Below are positions 1 through 7,961 of a stretch of DNA of 35,898 nucleotides, in pieces (the stretch's first letter is position 1; each line of letters starts with the position of its first letter). A program made the position numbers and the translations under genes. The notes beneath the pieces were generated by a model that saw only the letters and a list, made by a program, of their open reading frames with translations, searched no databases and was not told where the DNA came from. Source of the stretch: Rhizobium sp. ASV8 (GTDB taxonomy: Bacteria > Pseudomonadota > Alphaproteobacteria > Rhizobiales > Rhizobiaceae); assembly GCF_016429255.1 (NCBI RefSeq), contig NZ_JAELUG010000072.1, positions 1-35,898 of the forward strand, in the 5' to 3' direction.

Positions 1-310
1 GACCGAAGGAGGTCGGCGCGGAGATTTTCAAAGTGCCCTGCATCTGCGCCGAGCGGCCGGCGATATAGGCTTCCGCCTCTTCCAGCCCGGCCAAGATGGC
101 AAGCACCCGGTCATAGAAGCCCTGGCCGGCTTCGGTCAGCGAAATCTGCCGCGTCGTCCGTTGCAGAAGCCGTGTGCCGAGCCTGTCTTCCAGGCGCTTG
201 ATGCGTTTTGATATGACTGCGGGAGAAAAACCGAGCGCTCGACCGGCCAGCGACATGCTGCCCGTGGCGACGACGCTGGCGAAGATTTCAAGGTCCCCAA
301 GATTGGTCAT
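1..310 (-). CDS. LysR-family transcriptional regulator, N-terminal part (cut by window edge)
   Basis: I read this frame directly on the minus strand: it opens with ATG at 310-308 and stays open to base 1, giving about 103 residues, so the C-terminal effector domain lies outside the window. The N-terminus is a typical LysR winged helix-turn-helix: MTNLGDLEIFASVVATGSMS, then a recognition helix containing SPAVISKRIKRLE, then TRLLQRTTRQISLTEAG. The gene diverges from glcD with only 121 bp between the two starts. LysR regulators commonly control the neighbouring divergent gene, so control of glcDEF is a fair inference but is not shown. E. coli uses a GntR-type regulator (GlcC) for the same operon. 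The inducer cannot be told from this fragment. Confidence 0.9.
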   Translation of the reverse strand, partial: MTNLGDLEIFASVVATGSMSLAGRALGFSPAVISKRIKRLEDRLGTRLLQRTTRQISLTEAGQGFYDRVLAILAGLEEAEAYIAGRSAQMQGTLKISAPTSFG

Positions 311-315
311 GCACG

Positions 316-339
316 ATTATTTCCTGTTTTGGAATAAAT
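316..339. promoter_or_regulatory. Imperfect inverted repeat, candidate LysR operator between lysR and glcD
   Basis: ATTATTTCC, a 6-bp spacer, then GGAATAAAT form an imperfect dyad just upstream of the LysR start in the 121-bp divergent intergenic region. LysR proteins bind interrupted AT-rich dyads in such positions. The dyad is seen in the sequence; its role as an operator is inference. Confidence 0.4.
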
Positions 340-431
340 GCTTATCATTTGCGCCAAATTTGGGAAAGCGCTAAGCCTGTAATGCGTTAAAAGGAGCCGA
401 CGCCCCAAATCGGACGCAGGAGGAGGACGGC

Positions 432-1871
432 ATGGCCGAGGCTATTTCATTTCTGGAGCCGCGCGCGGATGTTCTCGCCCGCCGCAGCACGATCGTAGCC
501 GACCTTGCCGATCTTCTTGCGCCGGAATGTCTCATTCATGAGGCGCGCGAACTTGTTCCGTTCGAAACCGATGCTTTCGTGTCCTACCGGCGCGTGCCGC
601 TTGCGGTGGCATTGCCGCGTTCGACCGCGGAAGTGGCGGCTGTCATGAAATACTGCCACCGCTACGGCATTCCCGTTGTGCCGCGGGGCGCCGGCACCTC
701 GCTTTCCGGCGGCGCGATCCCGCAGGAAGATGCCGTTGTTCTCGGCCTCTCCAAGATGAACCGCATCCTCGATATCGACTATCCCAACCGCACCGCGACG
801 GTGCAGGCGGGAGTTACGAACCTGAATGTTTCCGAAAACGTCTCGGCTGATGGCTTCTTCTATGCACCGGATCCGAGTTCGCAACTCGCTTGCACCATCG
901 GCGGCAATATCGGCATGAATTCCGGCGGGGCGCACTGTCTGAAATATGGCGTCACCACCAACAACCTGCTGGGTGTGAAGCTCGTCTTGACTGACGGCAC
1001 GATCGTCGATCTTGGCGGCAAGGCGCTGGATGCGGCGGGATATGATCTGCTTGGCCTCGTCTGCGGCTCGGAAGGCCAGTTGGGGATCGTCACCGAAGCG
1101 ACCGTGCGGCTGATCGCCAAGCCCGAAGGCGCCCGGCCGGTGCTCTTCGGTTTCGATACCTCGGAAGACGCGGGCGCCTGTGTCGCCGACGTCATTGCGG
1201 CCGGTATCGTTCCGGTCGCGATCGAATTCATGGACAAGCCCGCCATCGAGATCTGCGAGGCCTTTGCAAAAGCGGGCTATCCGCTCGATGTTGGCGCGTT
1301 GCTGATCGTCGAAGTGGAAGGCTCGGAGGCGGAAATGGATGATATGCTTGCCAGTATCGTCACTATTGCCCGCACCCACGGCGTCAAGACGGTGCGGGAG
1401 TGCCAGTCGGCAACGGAAGCGGCGTTGATCTGGAAGGGACGGAAATCCGCCTTCGGCGCCACCGGCCGCATCGCTGATTATATCTGCATGGATGGTACAG
1501 TGCCGCTCAGCCAGCTGTCTTACGTGTTGAAGAAGACGGCTGAGATCGTCGACGGCTACGGTCTGCGTGTCGCCAACGTCTTTCACGCAGGCGACGGCAA
1601 TATGCACCCGCTGATCCTCTTCAACGCCAACGATCCCGAAGATGCCGCCAAGGCCGAGGCAGCCGGCAACGACATTCTGCGGCTTTGCGTCGACGCCGGC
1701 GGCTGTCTCACCGGCGAGCATGGGGTCGGCATCGAGAAGCGCGATCTGATGCGGCACCAATATGCCAAGGTCGATCTCGATCAGATGATGGCGGTACGAT
1801 CAGCCTTCGATCCCGGCTGGATCCTCAATCCTTCCAAGGTGTTTCCGCTCGACGGACGTAGCGCTGCATGA
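432..1871 (+). CDS. glcD: Glycolate oxidase subunit GlcD (FAD-linked)
   Basis: 479 residues, close to E. coli GlcD (499). GlcD is the FAD-carrying catalytic subunit of the membrane-associated glycolate dehydrogenase, which oxidises glycolate (and often D-lactate) to glyoxylate and passes electrons toward quinone. The PCMH-type FAD-binding domain is visible: PRGAGTSLSGG at about residues 84-94 and CTIGGNIGMNSGG at 154-166. The C-terminal FAD-oxidase domain has FHAGDGNMHP near 384-393 and GEHGVGIEKR near 427-436. The start at 432 follows a strong ribosome site (AGGAGGAGG). It is the first gene of glcDEF and overlaps glcE by 4 bp (ATGA), which suggests translational coupling. The paralogous D-lactate dehydrogenase family is the main alternative, but the adjacent glcE and glcF settle it. 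Confidence 0.95.
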   Translation: MAEAISFLEPRADVLARRSTIVADLADLLAPECLIHEARELVPFETDAFVSYRRVPLAVALPRSTAEVAAVMKYCHRYGIPVVPRGAGTSLSGGAIPQEDAVVLGLSKMNRILDIDYPNRTATVQAGVTNLNVSENVSADGFFYAPDPSSQLACTIGGNIGMNSGGAHCLKYGVTTNNLLGVKLVLTDGTIVDLGGKALDAAGYDLLGLVCGSEGQLGIVTEATVRLIAKPEGARPVLFGFDTSEDAGACVADVIAAGIVPVAIEFMDKPAIEICEAFAKAGYPLDVGALLIVEVEGSEAEMDDMLASIVTIARTHGVKTVRECQSATEAALIWKGRKSAFGATGRIADYICMDGTVPLSQLSYVLKKTAEIVDGYGLRVANVFHAGDGNMHPLILFNANDPEDAAKAEAAGNDILRLCVDAGGCLTGEHGVGIEKRDLMRHQYAKVDLDQMMAVRSAFDPGWILNPSKVFPLDGRSAA

Positions 1872-3067
1872 ACGAGTTTCATCCAACAACTGAAGAGGAC
1901 GCGGCCTCCCTTATCAGCGATCACGCGGTACGTGGTGCGGCCCTTGTCGTTGTCGGCGGCAACACGCGATCCGGCTTCGGCAATAGGGTAGCCGCTGAGG
2001 CGGTGCTGTCTTCTCGAGGCCTCGCCGGCATCGTTGCCTACAATCCGGGTGAGATGGTGATGACCGCGCGTGCGGGCACGCCGGTTGCCGAGATCGAAGC
2101 GGCACTGGCCGAAGGCGGCCAGATGATGACGTTCGAGCCCATGGATCATCGCGCGCTGATGGCGACGGAGGGTGAGCCGACGATCGGCGGGGTTTTCGCG
2201 GCGAACGTCTCCGGCCCGCGGCGTTTCGTCAGCGGCGCCGCACGCGACAGCCTGCTCGGTATCCGCTTCGTCAACGGCAGGGGCGAAATCGTCAAGGCCG
2301 GCGGGCGCGTGATGAAGAACGTCACGGGCCTTGACCTCGTCAAGCTGATGGCCGGTTCGCATGGGACGCTGGGTCTGTTGACCGAGGTGACCTTCCGCGT
2401 GCCGCCAAGGCCGAAAACGGAGGAAACCATCGTCGTTTCCGGCCTCAACGACGCCGAAGCCGCCAGTGCGATGGCCGCTGCCATGGCCTTGCCATTTGAA
2501 GTTTCAGGAGCAGCCCATCTGCCGCTCACCGTCGGCTGGTGTTTCCTCGACGGCAAGCTGCCGAGAGGGGAGGCGACGGCATTGCGTGTCGAGGGGCTTG
2601 CCGGCTCGGTCTCTGTACGGGCCGAGAAGCTGACTGCCGCGATGAGCCGCTTTGGTTCCGTGACACGGCTTGCGGAGGAAGACAGCCGCAGGCTTTGGCT
2701 GGAGATCCGCGACGTCAAACCCTATTCGGATGGAACCATGCGGCCGGTTTGGCGTGTGTCGGTGGCGCCTGGTGCGGGCCATCAGCTCGTGGCCGCTCTT
2801 CGCCTCGAAGCAGGCGTCGACGCCTATTATGATTGGCAAGGCGGCCTCGTCTGGATGCGGATGGAGGCCGAGCCGGAAGGCGACCTGCTGCGCCGCTATA
2901 TCCAACTGTTGGGTGGCGGTCACGCGACCTTGCTGCGCGCCACGCCCGCGCATCGAGCGATGACACCAGGGTTCCAGCCGCTGCCGGAAGCGGTCGCACT
3001 GCTCTCGGCGCGGGTTAAGGAAAAGTTCGACCCGGCCGGGATTTTTAACCCCGGCAAGATGGCGTGA
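1868..3067 (+). CDS. glcE: Glycolate oxidase subunit GlcE (FAD-binding)
   Basis: 399 residues, a shorter relative of GlcD that keeps the FAD-binding PCMH fold. Visible motifs are VVGGNTRSGFG near residues 28-38, AGTPVAEIEAALAEGGQ near 64-80, GEPTIGGVFAANVSGPRR near 96-113 and the SHGTLGLLTEVTFRVPP segment near 163-179. GlcE is required with GlcD and GlcF for glycolate oxidase activity. Its ATG overlaps the glcD stop (ATGA), and glcF follows after 16 bp, so the three should be one transcript. The C-terminus ends in the family-typical FDPAGIFNPGKM, which resembles the end of GlcD. Confidence 0.94.
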   Translation: MNEFHPTTEEDAASLISDHAVRGAALVVVGGNTRSGFGNRVAAEAVLSSRGLAGIVAYNPGEMVMTARAGTPVAEIEAALAEGGQMMTFEPMDHRALMATEGEPTIGGVFAANVSGPRRFVSGAARDSLLGIRFVNGRGEIVKAGGRVMKNVTGLDLVKLMAGSHGTLGLLTEVTFRVPPRPKTEETIVVSGLNDAEAASAMAAAMALPFEVSGAAHLPLTVGWCFLDGKLPRGEATALRVEGLAGSVSVRAEKLTAAMSRFGSVTRLAEEDSRRLWLEIRDVKPYSDGTMRPVWRVSVAPGAGHQLVAALRLEAGVDAYYDWQGGLVWMRMEAEPEGDLLRRYIQLLGGGHATLLRATPAHRAMTPGFQPLPEAVALLSARVKEKFDPAGIFNPGKMA

Positions 3068-3083
3068 CGGGGGATACTGTTCG

Positions 3084-4403
3084 ATGCAAACCAATTTCAC
3101 TCCCGAACAGCTTGCCGATCAGCATGTCGCCGAATCCGAGGCGATCCTGCGCAAATGCGTGCATTGCGGCTTCTGCACCGCCACCTGTCCCACCTATGTG
3201 ACGCTGGGCAACGAACTCGACAGCCCGCGCGGCCGCATCTATCTCATCAAGGATATGCTGGAAAACGGCAGGGCGGCCGATGCCGAGGTGACGACGCATA
3301 TAGATCGCTGTCTTTCCTGTCTCGCCTGCACGACCACCTGTCCTTCCGGCGTCGATTACATGCACCTGATCGACCACGCCCGCGCCCATATCGAAAATAC
3401 ATACAAGCGGCCGTTGATGGACCGCATCACGCGCAACGTGCTGGCTGCCGTCCTGCCTTACCCCGGCCGCTTCCGGCTGGCGCTGCAGCTTGCGCGCCTC
3501 GGTCGGCCATTCAAGGGCGTGTTCAGGCGTGTTGCGGCACTGAAGTCCTTTGCCGCGATGCTTGATCTTGCGCCTCTCAGCGTGCCGGCTCCGTCCCCCT
3601 TTGCCAAGCCTGGCCGGCATGAGCCGCAAGCGGAGCGGCGTGGTCGCGTAGCCATTCTGACCGGATGCGCCCAGCCGGTGCTCGATCCCGGCATCAACGA
3701 AGCGACCATCCGTCTGCTGACGCGCCTCGGTGTCGAGGTCGTGGCGCCGGAGGGCGAAGTCTGCTGCGGTTCGCTGGTCCATCATATGGGGCGGGAAGAG
3801 CAGGCGCTCGCCGCCGCCCGCGCCAATGTCGACGTTTGGACGCGTGAGATCGAAACGGGCGGCCTGGATGCGATCATCATCACCGCATCGGGTTGCGGCA
3901 CGACGATCAAGGACTATGGCCATATGCTCCGTCTCGATCCGAACTATGCCGAAAAGGCGGCAAGGGTTTCGGCGCTTGCCAAGGATGTTACCGAGTATCT
4001 TGCGAGCCTCGATCTGCCCTCGCATATGCCGCGGGGCATCATCGTCGCCTATCATTCCGCCTGCTCCATGCAGCACGGCCAGAAAATCACCATGGCGCCG
4101 AAGCTTCTGCTCAAGTCCGCCGGCTTTACGGTGCGCGACCCGGCGGAAGGGCATCTTTGCTGCGGCTCGGCGGGCACCTACAACATCATGCAGCCGGAGA
4201 TTTCGGCCGAGTTGAAGGCCCGCAAGGTCAGGAATATCGAGGCGACGAAAGCCGATGTCATCGCGACGGGGAATATTGGCTGCATCACGCAGATCGCCAC
4301 GGGAACGGGTATCCCCATCCTGCATACGGTAGAGTTGCTGGACTGGGCCTATGGCGGCGAAATGCCGACCAAGCTGAAGGGATTGCAGCCGCCTGTCGTC
4401 TGA
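3084..4403 (+). CDS. glcF: Glycolate oxidase iron-sulfur subunit GlcF
   Basis: 439 residues. Two 4Fe-4S ferredoxin motifs lie at the N-terminus: C25-x2-C28-x2-C31-x3-C35 (CVHCGFCTATCP) and C76-x2-C79-x2-C82-x3-C86 (CLSCLACTTTCP). The C-terminal half carries two CCG domains (CCGSLVHHMG near 227 and CCGSAGTYN near 358), as in heterodisulfide-reductase-type subunits. It relays electrons from the GlcD flavin to the membrane quinone pool. It is the last gene of glcDEF; the ATG at 3084 is preceded by a GGGGG-type ribosome site. No strong intrinsic terminator follows; instead a RIME-like repeat begins about 35 bp downstream. Confidence 0.95.
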   Translation: MQTNFTPEQLADQHVAESEAILRKCVHCGFCTATCPTYVTLGNELDSPRGRIYLIKDMLENGRAADAEVTTHIDRCLSCLACTTTCPSGVDYMHLIDHARAHIENTYKRPLMDRITRNVLAAVLPYPGRFRLALQLARLGRPFKGVFRRVAALKSFAAMLDLAPLSVPAPSPFAKPGRHEPQAERRGRVAILTGCAQPVLDPGINEATIRLLTRLGVEVVAPEGEVCCGSLVHHMGREEQALAAARANVDVWTREIETGGLDAIIITASGCGTTIKDYGHMLRLDPNYAEKAARVSALAKDVTEYLASLDLPSHMPRGIIVAYHSACSMQHGQKITMAPKLLLKSAGFTVRDPAEGHLCCGSAGTYNIMQPEISAELKARKVRNIEATKADVIATGNIGCITQIATGTGIPILHTVELLDWAYGGEMPTKLKGLQPPVV

Positions 4404-4437
4404 ACGGCGTCCGGAAAAGCTGCTTTCGTTGCTCCGG

Positions 4438-4547
4438 CGAGCGCAATTCCAGGAAAAGTGCGAAGCGGTTTTCCGTTCGGGATTGCGTAAATACAAAAGA
4501 ATAGTGAGCGTTTTCGCGTTTCGAAGAAAGGCGGAAAGGCTTGAGCG
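4438..4547. repeat. RIME-like intergenic palindromic repeat, copy A
   Basis: This stretch aligns along its length with 13321-13424: both contain TTCCAGGAAAAGTGCG, then AGCGGTTTTCCGTTCGG, an A-rich middle and a second GAGCG-to-GCGGAA hairpin. The first stem is GGAAAA/TTTTCC. The design matches what I know of RIME (rhizobial intergenic mosaic elements), which are non-coding and scattered through Rhizobiaceae genomes. In this copy the second stem is eroded. Confidence 0.75.
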
Positions 4548-4550
4548 GCG

Positions 4551-4898
4551 TCAGTTCGGCTCTTCTCCAGCCTCGGCGCGATGAGCCTGCCATTCGATCT
4601 CGAATTTGTCGGCGACGATGCGCGTCATGCTGATGCGCTCCTGGCCCTCCTCGAAGAAGAGGCCGTCGACCAGCCCTGCGATACCATCGTAGAACGAGCC
4701 TTCGACCAAGCTGGTGATGCGCCGCCGGTCGCGCCCCAGCAGGGCAAAATCGACAACAGCCATGCATTGCCGTCTGCCGTCGGCGAACACGTCGATAAGT
4801 CGCGGGACATCGCCCGAGGCATCGACCTCGTAATAGACGATGACAGGTTCCTCGCTCGCGGGGTGAATCCAGTCACACCGATAATAGGAAAGGCTCAT
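4551..4898 (-). CDS. Small conserved hypothetical protein (possibly DUF6881-like)
   Basis: 115 residues, no signal peptide or membrane segment, acidic, probably cytosolic. The N-terminal part (YYRCDWIHPASEEPVIVYYE, then VFADGRRQC) resembles from memory the pattern of DUF6881 proteins (a W-H pair, EPV.xY.E, a DGR motif), but I cannot confirm this. The C-terminal part predicts mixed alpha/beta (residues 55-110). The start codon lies at 4898 with no clear ribosome site. It stands alone between the RIME-like repeat and the outer-membrane protein gene. Function is unknown. Confidence 0.7.
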   Translation of the reverse strand: MSLSYYRCDWIHPASEEPVIVYYEVDASGDVPRLIDVFADGRRQCMAVVDFALLGRDRRRITSLVEGSFYDGIAGLVDGLFFEEGQERISMTRIVADKFEIEWQAHRAEAGEEPN

Positions 4899-4919
4899 GG
4901 GCTATTAAGTATCACATAA

Positions 4920-4944
4920 TCCCCCAAGCCAGAAATGGTCCGGG
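4920..4944 (-). terminator. Weak hairpin after the outer-membrane protein gene
   Basis: On the minus strand CCCCC and GGGGG arms enclose a partly paired inner stem (CCA/TGG) about 30 bp past the stop of the 4974-5645 gene. No clear U-run follows, so it may be a weak terminator or only an RNA-stabilising stem. Confidence 0.35.
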
Positions 4945-4973
4945 GGATCGATCAAGCCTCGAGCGATGTGATT

Positions 4974-5645
4974 TTAGAAGTTGAACGAGACGCCGAAGTT
5001 GATGGCGTGGGTGAAGACGCGGGTCTTCAGCGTATCGCCGCTGTCGATGGAGACGTCGTTTATGAAGTTGTAGTTGCCCTTGTATTCGACGAAGGTCGAC
5101 CAGTGTTGGGCAAACTGATAGCTGACGCCAGCCTGGGCCTGCAGCGATGCGCCGCCAAACTGATAGTTGAAGGTCGTGCCGGAGGCGCGGGTGACTTCGA
5201 CATGCGGGACGTTGATACCGGCGCCGAGGCCGACATAGGGCGTCCAGTTGCGGCTTGAATCCTGAAAGCGATAGAGCGCGTTCAGCGTCAGCATGTTCAG
5301 GCCATCGGTAAATTCGAAATGCGACCAGCCGGGCGTGTTGCCGAGATCGCCATAGACCTTCGCATGGGTATAGTCGAGCGAGACACCCCAGTTCGGCTTG
5401 TCGAACTGATCGAGCCACCAGATGCCGCGGAAACCGAAATAGGGCGGCATCTTGAAGGATTTGCCCGACCAATTAGGGTCGAAATCCGCCCCGTCGGACG
5501 TCGTCACGTTGCTGCCGGTCGCACCCTGAAAGCCGCCATAGGCCGAGAACTGCATTTCCGCCGAAGCCGAGCCGGCAGCGAATAGAAATGCCGAAATCGC
5601 AACTGCGGTCATGGCCGGTTGCTTGATACGAAATGCACGATGCAT
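4974..5645 (-). CDS. Outer-membrane beta-barrel protein (OmpW/Omp25-like porin fold)
   Basis: 223 residues. A signal peptide is clear at the N-terminus, ending near ASA-E (residues 27-30). The mature part is built of alternating aromatic beta-strands (for example MQFSAYGGFQ, WGVSLDYTHAKVY, TPYVGLGAGINVPHVEV, WSTFVEYKGNYNF), roughly eight of them. It ends in FNFGVSFNF-like sequence with a terminal Phe, the signal recognised by the BAM assembly machinery. It therefore sits in the outer membrane as a small barrel; cargo or binding role is unknown. The ATG at 5645 has a GGGGA ribosome site 7 bp upstream; an internal Met at residue 12 is a second possible start. The gene is monocistronic. Confidence 0.85.
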   Translation of the reverse strand: MHRAFRIKQPAMTAVAISAFLFAAGSASAEMQFSAYGGFQGATGSNVTTSDGADFDPNWSGKSFKMPPYFGFRGIWWLDQFDKPNWGVSLDYTHAKVYGDLGNTPGWSHFEFTDGLNMLTLNALYRFQDSSRNWTPYVGLGAGINVPHVEVTRASGTTFNYQFGGASLQAQAGVSYQFAQHWSTFVEYKGNYNFINDVSIDSGDTLKTRVFTHAINFGVSFNF

Positions 5646-5708
5646 GAAGAATCCCCGGATGGCGAAAGTGTTACTTAACCAAGCACGCTACAATTACGCT
5701 TCCATTAC

Positions 5709-5722
5709 AGTCACTAGTGACT
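5709..5722. promoter_or_regulatory. Perfect 14-bp palindrome upstream of the outer-membrane protein gene
   Basis: AGTCACTAGTGACT reads identically on both strands and lies 64 bp upstream of the start at 5645, where an operator would sit. No known regulator is assigned. Confidence 0.4.
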
Positions 5723-5869
5723 AGAGACCGCATAGGTAGAAGAACTGACATGAAACTGAATGTAAATGGGTCTTGCGGGTAGGGTAGCCCTATAGGCTTG
5801 CAGCTGTAGCGGCGGCGCAACAGTGTGTTTCTTGCAGGCGACAAGGGATGCGCGATATTCACATGGAAA

Positions 5870-5906
5870 CGCCCCGGTGTCGACGATTGCCGAATCACCC
5901 GGGGCG
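5870..5906 (-). terminator. Hairpin terminator after the first L,D-transpeptidase
   Basis: CGCCCCGG at one end and CCGGGGCG at the other form a perfect 8-bp stem, which extends by GTG/CAC with one bulge. On the minus strand it lies 47 bp past the stop codon and is followed by a short TTT. Confidence 0.6.
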
Positions 5907-5952
5907 CTCTTGATGGTGGAAGCTTGGAGGTCGCGTCGGATCAACCGGCCGA

Positions 5953-6651
5953 TCAGCCGCCGAACATGGTTCTCAACACGTCGACGCCGCGATCCTGATA
6001 GCTGACTTCGCCCTGCTTGTTGCCGGGGCCGACGACGATAACCTTCGTGCCGATCGGAACACGATCGTAGAGATCCGTCACATCCTTGTTCATCATGCGG
6101 ATGCAGCCGGAAGACATGTTCAGGCCGATGCTCCAGGGCTGATTGGTGCCATGGATGCGGAAGGCGGTGTCGTTGCCGTTGCGATAGAGGTACATGGCGC
6201 GCGCGCCGAGCGGGTTGTCCTCGCCGCCTTCCTGAAAGGCCGGTAGCTTGTGGCCCTTCTTGGCCTCGCGGATGCGCATTTCCGGCGGCGGCGTCCAACC
6301 CGGCCATTCAGCCTTGCGGCCGACCTTGACCACGCCGGACCATCCGAAGCCTTCGCGCCCGACGCCGATGCCGTAGCGTCTCGCGCGGTTGTTGCCTTCG
6401 ACGAGATAGAGGTACTTGTTATTGGTATCGATGATGATCGTGCCCGGCGCTTCGTTCGTCGACAGCCGAACCAGCCGCCGCTGGAACTGAGGCTTGACCT
6501 GGCCCTGAGGCTGCACGGCAACCCGGACTACATCGCTGCGGGTGGCAGGCGTGACGCCGGGAGCAGAAGCGGTGAAAGCTGCGGCATTCGAAGCCGCAAG
6601 AAGAAACGTCGCAACGACGCTTGCCGCAACGACGGATAGTCCTGTTTTCAT
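5953..6651 (-). CDS. L,D-transpeptidase (YkuD domain), paralogue 1
   Basis: 232 residues. A signal peptide covers about residues 1-25 (MKTGLSVVAASVVATFLLAA, then SNAAAF). The YkuD catalytic domain runs from about 70 to 207, with the conserved IHGTN (His167) and SSGCIRM (Cys183 as the nucleophile) motifs. These periplasmic enzymes form 3-3 peptidoglycan cross-links or attach proteins to peptidoglycan through the catalytic Cys. A Gln/Arg-rich linker (45-65) precedes the domain and a short tail follows it. It lies in tandem with a paralogue at 6875-7660; the two share the DTNN-K/R-YLYLV, WPGWTPP/WPDWTPP, GGE-NPLGARAMYL and HGTN motifs. A 223-bp gap makes separate promoters likely. Which cross-link it makes cannot be read from sequence. 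Confidence 0.93.
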   Translation of the reverse strand: MKTGLSVVAASVVATFLLAASNAAAFTASAPGVTPATRSDVVRVAVQPQGQVKPQFQRRLVRLSTNEAPGTIIIDTNNKYLYLVEGNNRARRYGIGVGREGFGWSGVVKVGRKAEWPGWTPPPEMRIREAKKGHKLPAFQEGGEDNPLGARAMYLYRNGNDTAFRIHGTNQPWSIGLNMSSGCIRMMNKDVTDLYDRVPIGTKVIVVGPGNKQGEVSYQDRGVDVLRTMFGG

Positions 6652-6874
6652 ATGTCATTCCCCTCACTGATTTCAGCAGGAAACTACCGGAAGCAACGGG
6701 GGGATCAAGATCAAAATGGCCGATGCAAAGAATCGCCCGACCAAGCAGGACTTTCTTCTATCAGTGCGCGAGGAATAGTCGCGCCAATATTATAGAGGGA
6801 AGCGGTATTGGCGTGGCGCATTTCCAGGCCTCTTTCGGCCAAGCTCGCCACGCCTTTCGTTCGTGCCCCCTTGA

Positions 6875-7660
6875 TTACATGACCACGACTCGGGTGCCGA
6901 CCTTCACGCGGTTGTAGAGATCGGTGACATCTTCGTTGCGCAGGCGAATGCAGCCGGAGGAAACGGCGCTGCCGATCGTCCACGGCGCATTGGTGCCATG
7001 GATGCGATAGAGTGTGGAGCCGAGATACATGGCGCGCGCGCCGAGCGGGTTGGCTTCGCCGCCTTCCATACGAGCCGGCAGATAGTGCCCTTTTGCAGCC
7101 TCTCGTGCGACCATTTCGGACGGCGGCGTCCAATCCGGCCATTCCTGCTTGCGGGTGACGGTATGGGCGCCGGCCCACTCGAAGCCGGGCTTCCCGACGC
7201 CGACGCCGTAGCGGCGAGCCTTGCCGCCTTCCATGACGAGATAGAGGAAGCGATTATTGGTATCGATGACGATGCTGCCCGGCTTTTCCTTCGTCTGGTA
7301 GTCGACGATCTGCGGCAGGAATTGCGGGTCGATCTGGCCGCGGATTGCCGGATATTGCGGACGGGCCATGGCGACCTGCTGTACGACCGGGCGCGAGAAC
7401 AGGCCACGTGGCTGCACGACCTGGCGAACCTGCGGATTGCCCTGCTGTTCCATGCGGGAATCGGCGGCGCGGCGCGCGCCCGGACGAACGGGGTAGACGA
7501 CCGGCTGCACGTTGCTGCCGCCAAGCTGCGTCACCCAGGGAGCGGTCAGGTCGGGGCTGACGATAACGGGCGGGCGCGACTGATAGCGATCATTTGCAAG
7601 GGCGGAAGAGGCGAGCAGGCTCAGAGCGCCGGCAGCGCACAGAACGGCATGTTTCATCAT
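6875..7660 (-). CDS. L,D-transpeptidase (YkuD domain), paralogue 2
   Basis: 261 residues with a signal peptide (about 1-22, ending SSALA-N). A 100-residue Pro/Gln/Arg/Val-rich region precedes the catalytic domain, which starts near residue 125. Catalytic His221 (IHGTNAPW) and Cys237 (SSGCIRLRN) are intact. The protein ends right after the GTRVVVM strand and lacks the 25-residue tail of paralogue 1. Expected location is the periplasm, acting on peptidoglycan tetrapeptide stems. The longer linker could place the domain further from the inner membrane. The side-by-side arrangement and shared motifs indicate an old tandem duplication. Confidence 0.93.
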   Translation of the reverse strand: MMKHAVLCAAGALSLLASSALANDRYQSRPPVIVSPDLTAPWVTQLGGSNVQPVVYPVRPGARRAADSRMEQQGNPQVRQVVQPRGLFSRPVVQQVAMARPQYPAIRGQIDPQFLPQIVDYQTKEKPGSIVIDTNNRFLYLVMEGGKARRYGVGVGKPGFEWAGAHTVTRKQEWPDWTPPSEMVAREAAKGHYLPARMEGGEANPLGARAMYLGSTLYRIHGTNAPWTIGSAVSSGCIRLRNEDVTDLYNRVKVGTRVVVM

Positions 7661-7961
7661 CGGACAAACTCTCTACACATGGGCCGAGGATGGGCGCGAA
7701 AGCACCCGGTCGAAGCCATGGTGCCACTTGCGCGCGAGCGAATGGTAAACATCTGTTCATCAAAATGCCGAGAAGCCGATAAAGCTTTATCAGGGTTACC
7801 GGCTGGTTTGGAAATATGGTTTGCAAGTGGTAAATCTGGAATCGGAATGCGCGATCGTTGAAATGCGCTATGATTTTAAGCGTTTGATTGATCTGGTTTT
7901 ATCCGATACTGGCATACCGGTTTCCGGTAGCGCACGCTGAAATAGGGGACGAATCGCGAAA
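7661..7961. other. Divergent intergenic region between L,D-transpeptidase 2 and tag
   Basis: About 301 bp without a credible gene; it must hold two divergent promoters. It is AT-richer than its surroundings, particularly 7780-7900. The notable element is the palindrome at 7778-7791. Confidence 0.6.
7778..7791. promoter_or_regulatory. Perfect 14-bp palindrome in the ldt2/tag divergent region
   Basis: GATAAAGCTTTATC is identical on both strands and lies about 120 bp from the L,D-transpeptidase start and 170 bp from tag. It may be an operator; the sequence does not identify a regulator. Confidence 0.35.

Larger units (their letters stand above)
5646..5952. other. Intergenic stretch between the OMP gene and the first L,D-transpeptidase
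   Basis: About 307 bp with no convincing gene. It holds the 14-bp palindrome at 5709-5722, the presumed promoter of the OMP gene near 5650-5740 and the hairpin at 5870-5906. Short frames here lack ribosome sites and typical codon use. Confidence 0.6.

Noticed and set aside
447..1760. A 437-residue minus-strand frame opposite glcD
   Set aside because: Shadow of glcD, which has intact motifs and a strong ribosome site.
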